From Hyparrhenia diplandra (lineage: Eukaryota > Streptophyta > Magnoliopsida > Poales > Poaceae), in the NCBI GenBank assembly GCA_015847255.1, contig JADLZK010005759.1, positions 183,030-247,029 of the forward strand: a DNA stretch of 64,000 nt, given 5' to 3'. The notes under the pieces were generated by a model that worked only from the letters and a program-made list of their open reading frames with translations, had not been told where the DNA came from and did no database searches. Shown here piece by piece: positions 1 through 11,391 of the stretch. The translations under genes and the position numbers were made by a program. How positions within the stretch are numbered: position 1 is the first letter of the stretch; each line of letters begins with the position of its first letter.

Positions 1-88
1 CAACCACGGTCCACCAACCAAACCTGAATGATTTTTATTTGTTTTTAAAATGCTCCATACATATCAACACCTAGGTAGGGAATATTAC

Positions 89-2496
89 CTTCAGACTGCC
101 ATTAGAACTGATGAGCTGCTGAGGTTTATCCTCTGGAATCTCTGTGACATCATAGCCCTGATGCTTGAAAATAGCTGTATCATGATTTGGCATCAGACCT
201 TATCATGACTTCTACAATGTTTTAGATGAAAACAATTGATGGAGAAAGTCACCATGGTCCTCACACCTGCCACTTTCTCTCGGCCAGCCTCGTATAACTT
301 TAGCTCAACATTCCTGGGCCAATGCTGAAAGTGCAGCTTAAAGTCAACAGTTTCATGGCCTTCTGTCATTATAAATGTGCGAACGTTGAATGACCTGCCC
401 TGGGAGTGCACGTAATCCTAGAGAAATGAAAAGATTTTGGTTTCAAACATTGAACACCTGTAGTAATAGAAGGAAAGAATATAATGAGGTTTCATCTGCT
501 TACTTCTAGGACAGAAACAGATGACTTCCTCTCTGAAACCAGTGTTGTCATCCCCATCCATAAGAATATTTCAGTGCTGCAGTCCAGCATGTAACTTCTG
601 TCTGAGTTCAGCCTTTCTCTATCCAACAATTGTGCCTCCAATGGAACAAGGATTCTCTTATTGATCCTGCAGGCAGCAAAGCATACCAAACATCTTGTGA
701 CGTGCAACTTCAGGCTAGTTAGGTTTGAACTAAGCAGGGGAGTAGTTACCAAAAAAGTTTCTTGGATGCTGCAGTTGCTGGCTCTTCCTTGGCTGTGTCA
801 GGTATATCACGAGGAATAGGCACATAGCCTCCAAACAGGTTCCAGAACTCTCCAGCATCAGAATCACCAACAAGCTTTCCATCCTCTACAATCAGTGACA
901 AATGTAAATAAAATTGGAGCTAGCATCTTTCTAGCCATTATTTTGCAAGATCAACTGTCAATAGCTGTACCTATTGCTGCTATCTCACATCTGCCCAAGT
1001 GTCGGTTCTCCTTCAGATGCTTAACAACATCCAACGCTTTCGCCCTTGTTTGCATACTAGAATTACAGCCACTGAAAAGGAAAATCTTTGATGGCGTGTC
1101 CACTATGAAGACTGATTTGTGATCCAGAGAGGACCGCGAAAACGGCACCTGAGACAGGATTCGAAACACAGCAGGTTGTCATGCATCAGCACTCAGCAGA
1201 TACTGAGAAACAAATGAAAATCCTGAGATAGTTCCCTTCTTACTTGTGTGACGCGAGCAACATGCTCTCCATCACACCTAAACATCGCGGGTCGCATTGG
1301 ATCTATCACCAGATCCTTTCAGATGCGAAAAAGAAGCAGCCTTGTACTGGGATAACACACGGTTTGAAGTATGACAAGAACTTGTCAGATTCTTCACCCT
1401 GTGCCTCCCTGAACTGGACTGTGCGGGAGCCCAGTGCCGCGTCCAACTCAACGGCCTTGTCTGAGGCCAGGAGACAATCTTCCTAGGCAACCAGAAGCAC
1501 AACGCAGTGGACAGTATAAGCAAAAAAGATGCACAGCAAAGCAAAAGTCTTGACAAGGTTGGTTGACTCATCAAGAATGATTCAAGATTCAAGAGAACAC
1601 ACCTCTTTGGACTCATCCCCAACCCAGTAATGCACATCATGTCGGCGAGCCCCCGATTTCAGCTCTGTTGTCTGAGAAATCACACAACATGTGAACTCAA
1701 GCGGCGTAAATTGGCAAACAAAATACAGAATTTCACAACTTGAGAGAGAGATACTACTTACGTTCAGTATGATGTATATGTTGCCGGTGTAGAACTTGCC
1801 GTGCTGGGGTTTTGCAACTGGGACCAGACTGCTCCCAACAATGCACCAAATGTCCAGCCCTCTGGAATGGGAGCAACATTTTTTTTTTTTTACAGAGCAG
1901 GGGTGAAATAGAGAGCAAATTGGCCAGATTAAATGGTACATTGAGCTTTCAGTTTGAGCACCATATATATGATAGCCATTTCTAGCATCCCAGATTCACT
2001 TTTTTACAGAGCAGGGGTGAAATAGAGAGAGTAAATTGGCCAGATTAAATGGTACATTCAGCTTTCAGTTTCAGCACCATATATGATAGCCATTTCTAGC
2101 TAGCATCCCAGATCCACTTTCAGAACCATAAGTTTTTCCATAACAAAAAGTGTGAAATCATGCTTGGAGTAGGTATGTATAGTAGTAACTTTGCAGTTGC
2201 AGGTAAATAATTGGTCCCTAAGCAAAAGTCAGCATCCCTTGCATATAAAGGAAAACCAAAAGGGGGAATAAATAAAGGCAGGAATAGGAAGATGCGTGAG
2301 GCATATTCAAATGCAGGCCCGAATCTAGATTCTTGTCCTAGCAGAGAACAAACAATACAACCAGACAGGAACATGACAGTAAAAGAAGAAAACTGAAAGG
2401 ACAGGGGAGAGGTGGGGGTGGATGAGAAGAGAGGAGGAGGGAGGGGACGCACGGCTTGTCGCCGACGCCGAGGAACGCCTCGTCGACGCCCTTCAT
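89..2496 (-). CDS. VLN: Villin (gelsolin-family actin-binding protein), 5' nine exons, partial, frameshifted
   Basis: Villins bundle, cap and sever actin filaments in the cytoplasm through repeated gelsolin domains. Nine coding exons with GT-AG junctions join in phase: 2453-2496, 1762-1861, 1603-1671, 1244-1482, 971-1148, 750-885, 504-666, 267-417 and 89-174. The start MKGVDEAFLGVGDKP is followed by GLDIWCIVGSSLVPVAKPQ, HGKFYTGN and HDVHYWVGDES of gelsolin domain 1. The next exons give VPFSRSSLDHKSVFIVDT (domain 2) and SYMLDCSTEIFLWMG and FKLHFQHWPRN (domain 3). Later domains and the headpiece lie beyond the left edge. Exon 4 (1244-1482) has two single-base gains: T5 instead of T4 at 1328-1332 just before SHLKGSGDR, and C3 instead of C2 at 1289-1291 just before MFRCDGEH. 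Together they break the frame and create stops. All other exons are open, so this is either a young pseudogene or an intact gene with sequence errors. The short N-terminus resembles the VLN1 class; that sub-assignment is a guess. Confidence 0.9.
1886..2119. repeat. Tandem duplication (about 117 bp x 2) in villin intron 1
   Basis: Two head-to-tail copies, 1886-2000 and 2001-2119, both open with tttttacagagcaggggtg and close with the 'catcccagattcac' motif. They differ by a few substitutions and 2-4 bp indels, which indicates a fairly recent local duplication within the intron. Confidence 0.9.
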
Positions 2497-3420
2497 GCTC
2501 GCCGAGTCGGCCGGGCCGGCGGCGGCCGCTGGAATGCTCGTAGATGCGGGGGAGCAGAAGCACGCGGGCAATGGAAGTGGGAGCTCACTCTCGCGGCTGC
2601 AGCTAGTGGAGTGAAGTGCTGCTCAGGCTCAGCTCGCCGAGCTTTTGTTCATTGCTGATTAAAATAAAAATGGCGAGCTAACCAAGAAAGGGAAAGGTGA
2701 GCAAGCGGCTGGTAAAACGCTGGTGGTGGAGCAACACAACACTTCACTGCGCTGCAGAAGCTGCAGTGCGTACACAGAGGAGAGAGGAGGAGGAGGAGAG
2801 AAAGGTGGCAGAATGGAGGGCTCCACCACCGCCACTACCAACGAGCTCACCTCTCACTCACAGTCACTCGCCCTTGCTTTGCATTCAAGTCTTCAACTTT
2901 TGACACCATCTGCTGCGCTTTGACTGGTGTCGACGACGAGCCAACCGATGCGGCGTCGTACACCGGTGTTGTTGTGTGTTTGTACGACACGCGCCGACGA
3001 TGTCCTATTGAGGGAAGGTCTCATGTTGCCATCACCAATTCGCCTCATGCACCACGGCACGCACCAACCAAATGTTGGGTTACAAGCGGTGTCTATAAAG
3101 TTAACTGGCAACTTTCATATATTATTTATTATTACTAAATAATTAATAACTATTTATATACATTTATTTATAGATACCGAACAAGTTTTCATATGCAAAA
3201 ACAATATGGAGTATTGTTTATCGACGAATATGTCCTTATTCTAAATTATAAGTTATTCTAACTTTTCTATACTTTTTGCTATGCACCAAAACATATACTA
3301 TGTCTAGATATATAGCTTTTTACTATGTATTTAGAAAATCCATAATGAATAAAATTAATTTTGAAAAATGTAATGAACTATACAAAGAGTTACAAGGCCA
3401 TAAGCCCAAACAAAATAAGA
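2497..3420 (-). promoter_or_regulatory. Villin 5' leader and upstream region
   Basis: Upstream of the villin ATG (2496) is a GC-rich stretch to about 2640 that fits a 5' leader. An AT-rich patch (minus strand TTTTTATTTTAATC, about 2660-2676) could act as a TATA-like element. The rest, to 3420, becomes AT-rich and shows no gene. The open frames here look accidental. The role is inferred from position only. Confidence 0.35.
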
Positions 3421-3423
3421 GTC

Positions 3424-3702
3424 CTATACACGATAGTAATCTCTCCAAAGATCTCGTATTTGGCTTAGCCTTAGTGCACACTTGGCGAGCTCTTCTTTGA
3501 AATTTCGTTTCCAAATGTTAATATTAGCACGGGCATTGTCAAAGATAATAGAATTTCTCATTGTCCAGATAATCCAACAGGTTGTAACGAAGATTTCTCT
3601 AAAGATCACATTATCGAAGTTGGTTCTAGCATCAATAACCATGTCTAGGGGAAAGTGCACGTGATGAGAATTGTGGACCAGCAGGTTTGACCAAATGGGC
3701 AT
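3424..3702 (-). pseudogene. LINE (non-LTR retrotransposon) C-terminal fragment
   Basis: A 92-codon minus-strand frame contains IFVTTCWIIWTMRNSIIF followed by a basic IWKRNFKEELA segment. This is the tail found after the reverse-transcriptase zinc-binding domain in plant LINE ORF2 proteins (the 'W-IW--RN--IF' signature). No reverse transcriptase or endonuclease lies next to it, so it is a short relic. Confidence 0.7.
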
Positions 3703-4318
3703 TCAAACTTTATCCTCAAATCAAACGTACCATTAGAGCAAACTTGTTGAAGAACAATATTCGATGTTGGTATTCTGTTAATTGACACTACTTAATGTTG
3801 TTTTAGTAAACGATACTCTTCAATTGTGGAATTCTCTATATACCTCTTAAATAATAATATCTAGGAATAGAGAAGATAGAGAAGTTAAGAGTTTCAATTA
3901 TGCCCCTAGCTATTCTATACCAACCCCTTGATAGTTGTCTTAAAAATTCATACTTGCATGCCAAATTAGAAGATGATGAACTTTTAATTTATATCAAATT
4001 ATAGAGCTTTTGCAACATCTGCAACTTTGTAGTTCACCATTTTTTTATTTTCAATTATTTAGTCATAAAAGATTATGGTTTAAATAGTTTCAACTATAGA
4101 GCTTAAAATAAGATTCCAAAAATCAAATTTACCATTTTCAAATGTCATTGGCTTTAAAATTTAGAATGAGTCATTCAAAAATTCTGGTTTTTAAGTTTCA
4201 TTGAGGTCAAGCACAAAGGCGCCTGCATAGTTCTTGTGCAGAATTGATCTTATTGTTTTACTTGCCTATTAATTTTTTTGTTCCTATAAACTGCTATGAG
4301 GAACTATGCATTGAAAAG
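3703..4318. other. AT-rich intergenic stretch, nothing recognised
   Basis: I see no open frame of substance, no RNA gene and no clear transposon end here. Base composition is AT-rich, like the neighbouring intergenic DNA. Confidence 0.5.
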
Positions 4319-4462
4319 GATAGTTTTTCAAGCTATGGAAACTATAATCAATTAGCTTTTTGGCATGGAATTTAACATTCCACCAATTTAGGATAGTTTT
4401 GGAAGCTATGGAAACCATAATCAATTAGCTTTTTGGTATGGAATTTAACATTCCACTAATTT
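4319..4462. repeat. Direct tandem repeat, 72 bp x 2
   Basis: The units 4319-4390 and 4391-4462 both read 'ggatagtttt..aagctatggaaac' and then 'ataatcaattagctttttgg', ending in 'ggaatttaacattccac'. They differ at only a few bases. Confidence 0.85.
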
Positions 4463-4732
4463 CCAAAAGTGCACTTGTTAGCCCGTCTCAATTTTTGAGG
4501 GTGGGAGATGAGAATTGAATGGAGTAGATCATCATGCTATATTTGCACTCTCCATCTCCATTCCATTCAATTCCATTCCATTACAAGTATATAGGTAGCT
4601 CAAATATGTATCAAAACTACAATGCATTTAATTCCAAGGATCCGAACATGCCAGTGTCCACATTGTGACTTGCTCCCGGTTGTGACACCCATCGGGTGTT
4701 GAGCTAGAAGCTTACTGTAGACCATACGGTAA

Positions 4733-5250
4733 GGACTTGTTTGGTTCGCGTACTAGCAGAGCCTGGCTCGTATCCAAGAGCCTGGCTCATATAGGACAGA
4801 TGAGCGGATGCACTTTCGATCGTGTTTGGTTGCGTGTGTCTTTTTTAGCCCTTTGGTTGAGACAAGATCTTTGTTTGGTTGCTGTAGGAACACATATTGC
4901 ATGAAATAAAAATATTATAATATTATGATTAAAATTTTAATTTTGTGCAAATACACTCTTAACGTTCTTATTTTAGCTAATTATGTCTTAAACATATTTA
5001 AAACATGTTAATATCACTTAATATTGACTAATTATAGGCTAAGATCATCATTAGTGGACTAAGTGCCGCACCGTGCGAGCCAGACCCAAAAAGAACGGCT
5101 AATTTGGCCATTCCTTCGCAGCCAGGCCCGAGGAGGCCTTTTGCATGTGCTCGGCCGGGGCTCGAGGGCGGGGGCGGGCAACCAAAACGAGGCAAGTTGC
5201 ATCCCGAGATGCTCAAATACGCGCAGACATGCGGGCAACCAAACACGCCC
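4733..5250. mobile_element. Tourist/PIF-Harbinger-like MITE
   Basis: The left end GGACTTGTTTGGTT and the inverted right end (reverse complement GGGCGTGTTTGGTT) form imperfect terminal inverted repeats flanked by TAA on both sides (4730-4732 and 5251-5253). A three-base TAA/TTA duplication is typical of PIF/Harbinger elements and their Tourist MITEs. No transposase is encoded. The GTTTGGTTGC motif recurs inside, so the exact left end could be a neighbouring copy. Confidence 0.6.
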
Positions 5251-5512
5251 TAAATAGCTGAGATCGTATTGGAGCTGGAAAAACCTAATCTGAGCTGGTT
5301 TCTTGGTCCTTTTTCTAGGACACATGTTCAGCCTTTTTCTAGGCCAGGCAACCAAACGGGGGGCAAGTTGCATCCCGAGATGCTCAGACGCGCAGATGCG
5401 GGCAACCAAACACGCCCTAAATAGCCGAGATCGTATTGATTTTGGAAAAACCTAATCTGAGCTGGTTTCTTGGTCCTTTTTCTAGGACACATGTTCAGCC
5501 TTTTCTAGGACA
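5177..5512. repeat. Tandem duplication (about 170 bp x 2) of the MITE right end plus flank
   Basis: The segment 5177-5346 is repeated at 5347-5512. Both units hold 'ggcaagttgcatcccgagat', the 'ggcaaccaaacacgccctaa' transposon end, and then the flank 'aacctaatctgagctggttt'. The duplication therefore happened after the MITE inserted and copied its end together with host flank. Confidence 0.9.
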
Positions 5513-5515
5513 CAT

Positions 5516-5705
5516 GTTCGGATAACGTGAGACACTCACAACACGCACGCACACTCACCCTTATGAACACACGCACGCAAAACCCTACCCCTATGAGAAA
5601 GTGCAGGAAAATCGAGGAAAAGGGTCGACACTTAGGATTTGAACCCTGGTGGGTAGGGTCCCACTGAACCGGCCCTACCATTGGACTACAAGCCAATTCG
5701 CTTGA
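5516..5705 (-). mobile_element. tRNA-derived SINE-like element (Au-SINE-like)
   Basis: On the minus strand a box A-like TAGTCCAATGGTAGGGC is followed about 35 bases on by a box B-like GGTTCAAATCC. Downstream comes a G/T-rich tail with GTGCGTGTGTTCATAAGGG, the layout of grass Au SINEs. The ends and target-site duplication are not clear, so this may be truncated. Confidence 0.5.
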
Positions 5706-6064
5706 ATAAGCTTTTTTAAATCTCAATAAGCTTTGTTTTTTTTTTTTTTTTTTTAAGAGGACTCGTTGAGCTTTGTTAGGGGACTCTGATTTGTCTAAAA
5801 ACCAGGGTCGGATCCGGCTGCCCCCATGGCCCATGGGCTGAATTTTTTGGTCATGTGCCGCAGCCCAATAACTCCCGCGACAGCCCACATCTCCCCAGGA
5901 GGCCCACTGGTTAGGACCGGAACCAAATCTAGCCGGTCCCGACGGCGGACGGCGGCGGGACTGGCGACGCCGACGCCCATACTTTGCTCTGTCAGCGCGC
6001 GGTAGGCGCTTGCCCCTCCTCCTCCTCCCTCCTCCTCCTCGGGTCTCGGCCCCATCTGCGATCG

Positions 6065-6333
6065 ATGGCTTGTGACCTCGCGGCCCCATTTCGCCGTGCT
6101 GTTTTTCAGCTGCCGGCAGTTCGACCTTGGCACCCTTGTCTTAGGAGCCGGTAGGTTCAGCAGTTTTTTCTGTTCAGGCTTAATTACTTGCTGCTACGAC
6201 TTAGAGATACTCAGGTGCTGACCTATTTTTAATTAATTTTCCACCAAAAAATTAATGGTGAATCCTGTTGCAGGCCAGTCTGAGCTTACTTGTCCAGATC
6301 GACCCACAGCTGAGTCAGAGTTGAAGCTTCAAG
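6065..6333 (+). pseudogene. Possible two-exon gene start or fragment, unidentified
   Basis: A GC-rich block (5830-6150) contains an ATG at 6065 opening MACDLAAPFRRAVFQLPA. It runs to a GTAGGT donor after 6150. An AG at 6272-6273 could start a second exon to 6333, where a GTGAGA donor follows. Joined directly, the frame meets a stop within a few codons. Shifting by one base in the CCC run gives a better-looking reading. The block looks like the 5' end of a gene encoding an N-terminal targeting sequence, but nothing follows downstream. I do not recognise it. Confidence 0.3.
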
Positions 6334-6422
6334 GTGAGAACATAATACATACACAAGAATATACCTCATCTATTGAATTGTTCAATTGCGATTTAGAAAT
6401 ATTCAATTCCTAATAAGTAATA

Positions 6423-6499
6423 CTCTCTCCATTCCTAAATTATAAGTTGTTTTGAGCTTTTTGTTTCATCCATTTAGTTATGTATATATTTAGAGGGAG
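6423..6499. mobile_element. Short Stowaway MITE
   Basis: Ends CTCTCTCC and GAGGGAG form inverted repeats flanked by TA on each side. The interior 'attcctaaattataagttg' is the common grass Stowaway sequence. At 77 bp it is internally deleted. Confidence 0.8.
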
Positions 6500-7100
6500 T
6501 AAATCGCATTGCAATTTGCAATATATATATGTGGAGGCCTTCTTCCAACTGCAAGGAGGCGGCAGAAAATCAGATATTTTAATATGCCGTATAGTATATG
6601 GCTAGTACTGTTTTTTCTCCCCTCCCTTGGTCCGATCTGCCACTAGCGTCTAGTACACTTTCGATCTCATATATACCGGCAAAGCCAGCAGTGTCTTTGA
6701 AAAGCCAAGCCGACACCCGAGTACACTTGACTGGCCCCAAACTATGCAAACCGGCCTAATGAATCTGGATAAGCTGATTTCCTGTTATTGGCATGTTAGC
6801 GGTTTCCTGTCTACGGCCACAAATTGCTGCAACAGCACGATCGTCCACATTCTTTTATCTATCCAGGCAGTTCCATTTTCACATAATATTTAGCACTATA
6901 AGAGTAATAATTGTTGCAACAATGGTGAAATAATTAAACAGACAACTCACACTACAGTAATTGTTTATACAACAATATGTTGAAATAGTTATACAGACAA
7001 GCATACAACTATTCAGTAGTTAGTGTCTATTCCATAAGAATGATCAGAGGAGATGGAATTTGGAGAGTCCAGGTAGCTACATGTGTCTGCTAGTGTTATT
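6500..7100. other. Intergenic stretch, nothing recognised
   Basis: AT-rich DNA without a convincing gene, repeat end or RNA gene. The tandem duplication that follows begins near 7105. Confidence 0.4.
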
Positions 7101-7204
7101 AGTGCTGATGGATATATGACGGATACAATCATAATAGAGATGGTAAAATCACTCACTACGTCTGCTGGAATATATATGGCACAGCCAGAACGCAAGGAGC
7201 TCAA

Positions 7205-9442
7205 CAAGCACCAGGAGCATCAGGAGCGTGGTGGCAGGAAAGGGCCAAGATGATACATGAGAACGAGAACATGTGTGACAAACTCACCACCGGTGCTTAG
7301 ATGCTCCTAGTGGAAAGCACCCCGCAACGAGGCCTTTGTGTAGTAAAGCATCTCCGCCCACACCCCGGCGATGAGCTTCCAACGCTCAGCTTCATCGTTG
7401 ATGTTCATAAGCTCTTGGGCTCTTTTACAAGCTTTGCATGGGGCAACACTGGAGACTTGAGAGTTTTGAGAGTTCTTCCGGAGCTCCTTGATATGATGAG
7501 GAGCACTATCATCATTGTCACCGATTCTTCCTTCTTGGTTTCAGTCGGTGCATCCTGTTGTTCCTCCGATTCTTGTGGCTGCTTTTAATTTCATCAAAAA
7601 GCTTCAAGGTATCATCCTTGTGGTTTCTCGATGGACCAAACAGAAGGATAAACCACTGGGAATGTGGTCCCCGTGGTAAAACTCCGAGTATATCACCACG
7701 GGCAAGGTTATGCACGATCTGCGAAGTTGGTGGTAAGCATCACACCACACTTGAAGATCAGGTACATGATGTAGTTTGATAGTTCAATGCTTGTGCGCTT
7801 GTGCTTCTCCACTTTTTGATAATCAGAATTAGTGCCTCCAACTCCACGGTGGTAGCATATGTGCATTTGCAATGTGCAAGATGAGCACACTCGTCGGGAA
7901 GTCAACGATCGCTTGTGATGATCTTCTCAAGTGAATGGAGTGGCGTTACGGTGGCGGATCATGATGAGTTGTTTGTTGATTATCGTCCCTCGATTGGCGA
8001 AACTTTGTAAGTGCTAACTTGCCACACAACGGCCTGGCGATATCCCATTCTTTTCTTGTACCGGAGTCTAACAAAGTGTCGAGGATGAACTCTTTGATGG
8101 GCGTGGTGGCGGGTTTACTTTTTAGGGCATCAAGGCCAAACCTTTCTCTTGGTCTTGGTAAAGCGGCAGCATTACGACAAATGATGATGTTGTATTGTCC
8201 GAGCGCACTGGGACCATCGCTTGCTTTTCGCGTGCAAAGAAGCGGCATGTCGATCTTCATGAATAGGCTTGGCTACACATGGAAGATAAAAGCTCAAGTG
8301 GAGAAAAATGAAGGCGGGCAGCGAGAGGACACATCTAGGACTATGGCTCCTACAAGCGGTGCATAGGTCACCGTGATATCAAGCGTGTTGCTAGTGTGGA
8401 GTTGGTTCTTGTGGACTGCCATGAGCGAGTGTCAAGGCTCTTGAGGCAGCTATGGTTGAAAGAATGATGAAGGGTAGGGAGTATGCCATGGGCCGGGATG
8501 TACATGCTAGTTTTCAAAAACGATTAAGGCGAGACAGGGCCAATGCAAGCAATAAACCCTGCGAGGTGGAAAGAGGATTTCAAGTCGAACTTTGTCTTTG
8601 GTGTAGAGTCGTCGGTAGCAATATTCTAGAAGTGCTCCCACATACTCGTAGGCACTATGGCGGTTTGTCTCTACCGCGAAACTCATTGAGCATGCCCGGT
8701 AGTAGATCGCCATGTGCGGCTTCTGATCATGCTCTGCGCCTTGTTGAAGGGAGCATCCTGCGAGATGATGTCATCTAAGATTGTAGCACAATGTCCCGAA
8801 CAGTACACTTGGAGGCCACGATGAAGAACCTTTTGACATCATATCAATTCGTCTCTCATATCTTTTTAGCTTCCTCCATCGTTCTCTCCCTGGTTGTGCC
8901 TGCTAACACACGAGCATCCACGAAATAATCCTTAAGCCCCTTTGTGTCGGGTGACAAGGCAATAAACACGCTCGGCGTACTTGATGCACCCTGGGGCGAA
9001 CATGATCACCATGGCAGCTTTGAGCGGTTGTCCGGCCAAGAAGCTTTAGCCACCACGTACCCCCGGCTGCTACACGGAAGACCAAGTTTAGCGGGTGCCT
9101 CAACCATAGCTCATTGTCCTGTTTGGAGAAGGCGGTGATGGTATCCTGCCCGCCAGGTGGACAAGCACGAAGCGGCGCCCGGAAGGCCATGAGCTCGTGG
9201 CGGGAGGCTCGTAGCGCGGACCGCCCGGGTGTCCCAGCCACGAAGATGGCCGCGAGTCGGCCGGCAGGTATGCAAGCCAAAGGGGCGGTGCCGCGAGGAA
9301 CCCAGTTGGAGCTGCGCCTCGCATCCAGCCGCGAAGAGGAAGAGGAAGACTTGAGAAGGCTGAGGAGGATCATGAAGTGGATCTCCCACGTGTTCCACAG
9401 CTCTTGGACGACAGGCACCAAGCTGAGACCGAGAGAGAGCAT
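7205..9442 (-). pseudogene. DUF4220/DUF594 membrane protein pseudogene (unit A copy)
   Basis: Read on the minus strand, fragments match the intact-looking paralogue at 13387-15556 in order. They are LVPVVQELWNTWEIHF, GGQDTITAFSKQDNELW, YEYVGALLEYCYRRLYTKD, IKEFILDTLLDSGTRKEW and SNYIMYLIFKCGVMLT, followed by the C-terminal stretch near 7280-7400. They lie in different frames, with stops and internal deletions between them. The transmembrane core around the middle of the protein is largely lost. The family is a large grass-specific group of integral membrane proteins of unknown function with an N-terminal DUF4220 and a C-terminal DUF594 domain. No product is expected. Confidence 0.85.
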
Positions 9443-9630
9443 CCATGGATTAGTAATGAGTTCATCACAGCCTACATTATTTATGTTGCTGTCAATTTTT
9501 TATAGATAATTCTCCTTCTTGGACGGGGTTGCTTTGGGCTATGCAAGCAGCCCATATGGGCATTAGAGGATCATTTGGATTGGTACTAGCTTAGCCATTG
9601 TCTATTGGCCTAGAACATGAAGTCATATAT

Positions 9631-10607
9631 GATGTTTGGGATGGTGAGAACATAATGTTTTCAGAAGGAATTTCTCTAGTACTATGGGTTTATGGTAGGA
9701 GCTAAGTAGTCTAGCTGATCGTTGACATTTGCCTCTCTGAAGAGGAGGATCAAATTCTATGGAATTTTACTTCTACAGGTACGCCTTGTATGCTGTGATT
9801 AATCATAGAAGGCCTATCCCAAGCTTTGTAAATTCAATTTGGCAGATTGGTATTCCACCGAGAGTGCAGTTTCTCCTGTGGCTTTTGTCAAATAATTGTT
9901 AGCCTGCTAGAGATAATTTAGCTCAAATAAAGGAAGTTAGTGACCCTTCTTGTATCTTCTGCAATGAGAAGGAGTCGATCACACATTTGTTCTTCGATTG
10001 CTGCTTGACTAGATATTTTGGTTGGTGATTTCAGATTTACTGAGTCAAGAGTTTGCTAGATATTTTGAATCGACAGCTAGGTTCTGGGTAGCGAATAAGT
10101 GACATAAACTCACTAATATTGTTTCCTCGTCTGTGCTTTGGTCTATTTGGAAATTGAGAAATGAGATCTTTTCTGAGGGGAGTGGGATGAAGAAGATACT
10201 GATATGGTTTGTCGGGATGTTGAGGAGATGGATAATGTGTGTTGTTCAAGCAGGACCTGGGGCTGCAATTGGGAGAGTTCACAAGAAGACCGGAAATCAA
10301 GGCATGCCTACCACCTCAACTCCAGTGGAGGACGGAGGAAGAGGAGAATACATCATCAAGGTGGAGCAATCAGATGTTCGGCTCTCGGTTTTCACAAGTA
10401 CGTGCAGCTTTGGCTCAACGTGATGTGCTTCTGGATGTTACTAGACTTTCTGTGATTTCTGATGGCATATGCCAGACTCAGGATAAAAACCATGTTATAA
10501 GTTTTGCTTTTGTAAATACAAAAGCAGGGGTAGCTTTTCTTCTATTTTGTTAGATAATGGAACAAAGTTCCAGCCTCCGTCAATGATAACACTCATCGTC
10601 ATCAGCA
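9631..10607 (+). mobile_element. 5'-truncated LINE insertion with long target-site duplication
   Basis: The coding remnant reads IWQIGIPPRVQFLLWLL and then CIFCNEKESITHLFFDCC (9850-10010), the zinc-binding domain that ends LINE ORF2 proteins. The insert is flanked by 'tggcctagaacatgaagtcatatat' (9606-9630) and 'tggcctagagcacatgaagtc' followed by atatat (10608-10632), a target duplication of about 25 bp. The 3' end is a short TCATCGTCATCA-type tail rather than poly(A). Frameshifts and stops make it dead. Confidence 0.85.
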
Positions 10608-10632
10608 TGGCCTAGAGCACATGAAGTCATAT

Positions 10633-10904
10633 ATAAGTAATAATTTTTTTGTGGACAAATTTGTACATACCATTATTAAAATTAGATTATTTATAGTATC
10701 AAACTTTTCATTCCTAATACAGTACCTATTCTAATAATTAGATATATACTCCATAATATCTATCTTCTTGTGACAAATTTATCAATTCTGAACAAGACGG
10801 ATTGGAAAATAGAACTCGTGTCAATTTTAAAGTCCCCACAATGATTTTTAACAGTTGATTCCACCATGACCAAGAAGGGTTGAGTGTTGTGTCGTGAGGA
10901 GGGA

Positions 10905-10907
<3 letters not shown>
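10633..10907. other. AT-rich flank between LINE and Micron-like element
   Basis: No gene or repeat end is recognised. It is host DNA of duplication unit A. Confidence 0.4.

Positions 10908-10954
<47 letters not shown>
10908..10954. repeat. (TA)n microsatellite, left
   Basis: An uninterrupted TA dinucleotide run that abuts the Micron-like element on its left side. Confidence 0.98.
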
Positions 10955-10959
<5 letters not shown>

Positions 10960-11328
10960 AATTTTTCCTACATCCTAGGAGTAGTTACACCCATATGTAT
11001 ATCTCAAGATTTGTGGTATATATGATCGAGCGAAGTGCATGTGAATGAAGTATATGATCATACTAGACCATCTATGGTGGTATATATGTTAAGTATGCAT
11101 TCATACATTGAGTATATGGATATACTTTTTTTTTATATACAGCAGTAGTGGCATTTTATGTAATATATTAAAAAATATAGGTTACTTGAAATTTTTTTCG
11201 TGTAGTAAGATCTAGAGTATCTTAATATGAGTATCTAAACATACTCAAACCGATAAACAAGTATAAACACATACACAATGTGATTTTTTGAATATGGGTG
11301 TAACTACACCCGGGTGTATAGAAAGTGC

Positions 11329-11332
<4 letters not shown>
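10955..11332. mobile_element. Micron-like element embedded in a (TA)n microsatellite
   Basis: A 378-bp unit sits between two long TA runs. Its ends are loosely inverted: 'gggtaaatttttcctacat' with 'gtagttacacccatat' on the left, and 'atatgggtgtaactacac' with 'gaaagtgcaccc' on the right. Size, TA flanks and the GGGTGYA-type ends match Micron elements, which target TA microsatellites in rice. It encodes nothing. Confidence 0.65.

Positions 11333-11386
<54 letters not shown>
11333..11386. repeat. (TA)n microsatellite, right
   Basis: A TA dinucleotide run on the right side of the Micron-like element. Left and right runs were presumably one tract before insertion. Confidence 0.98.

Positions 11387-11391
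<5 letters not shown>

Noticed and set aside
5505..6133. Long minus-strand frames over the GC-rich block (194 and 112 codons)
   Set aside because: Arg/Gly/Pro-rich low-complexity readings antisense to a more gene-like plus-strand exon, and they cross a SINE-like element.
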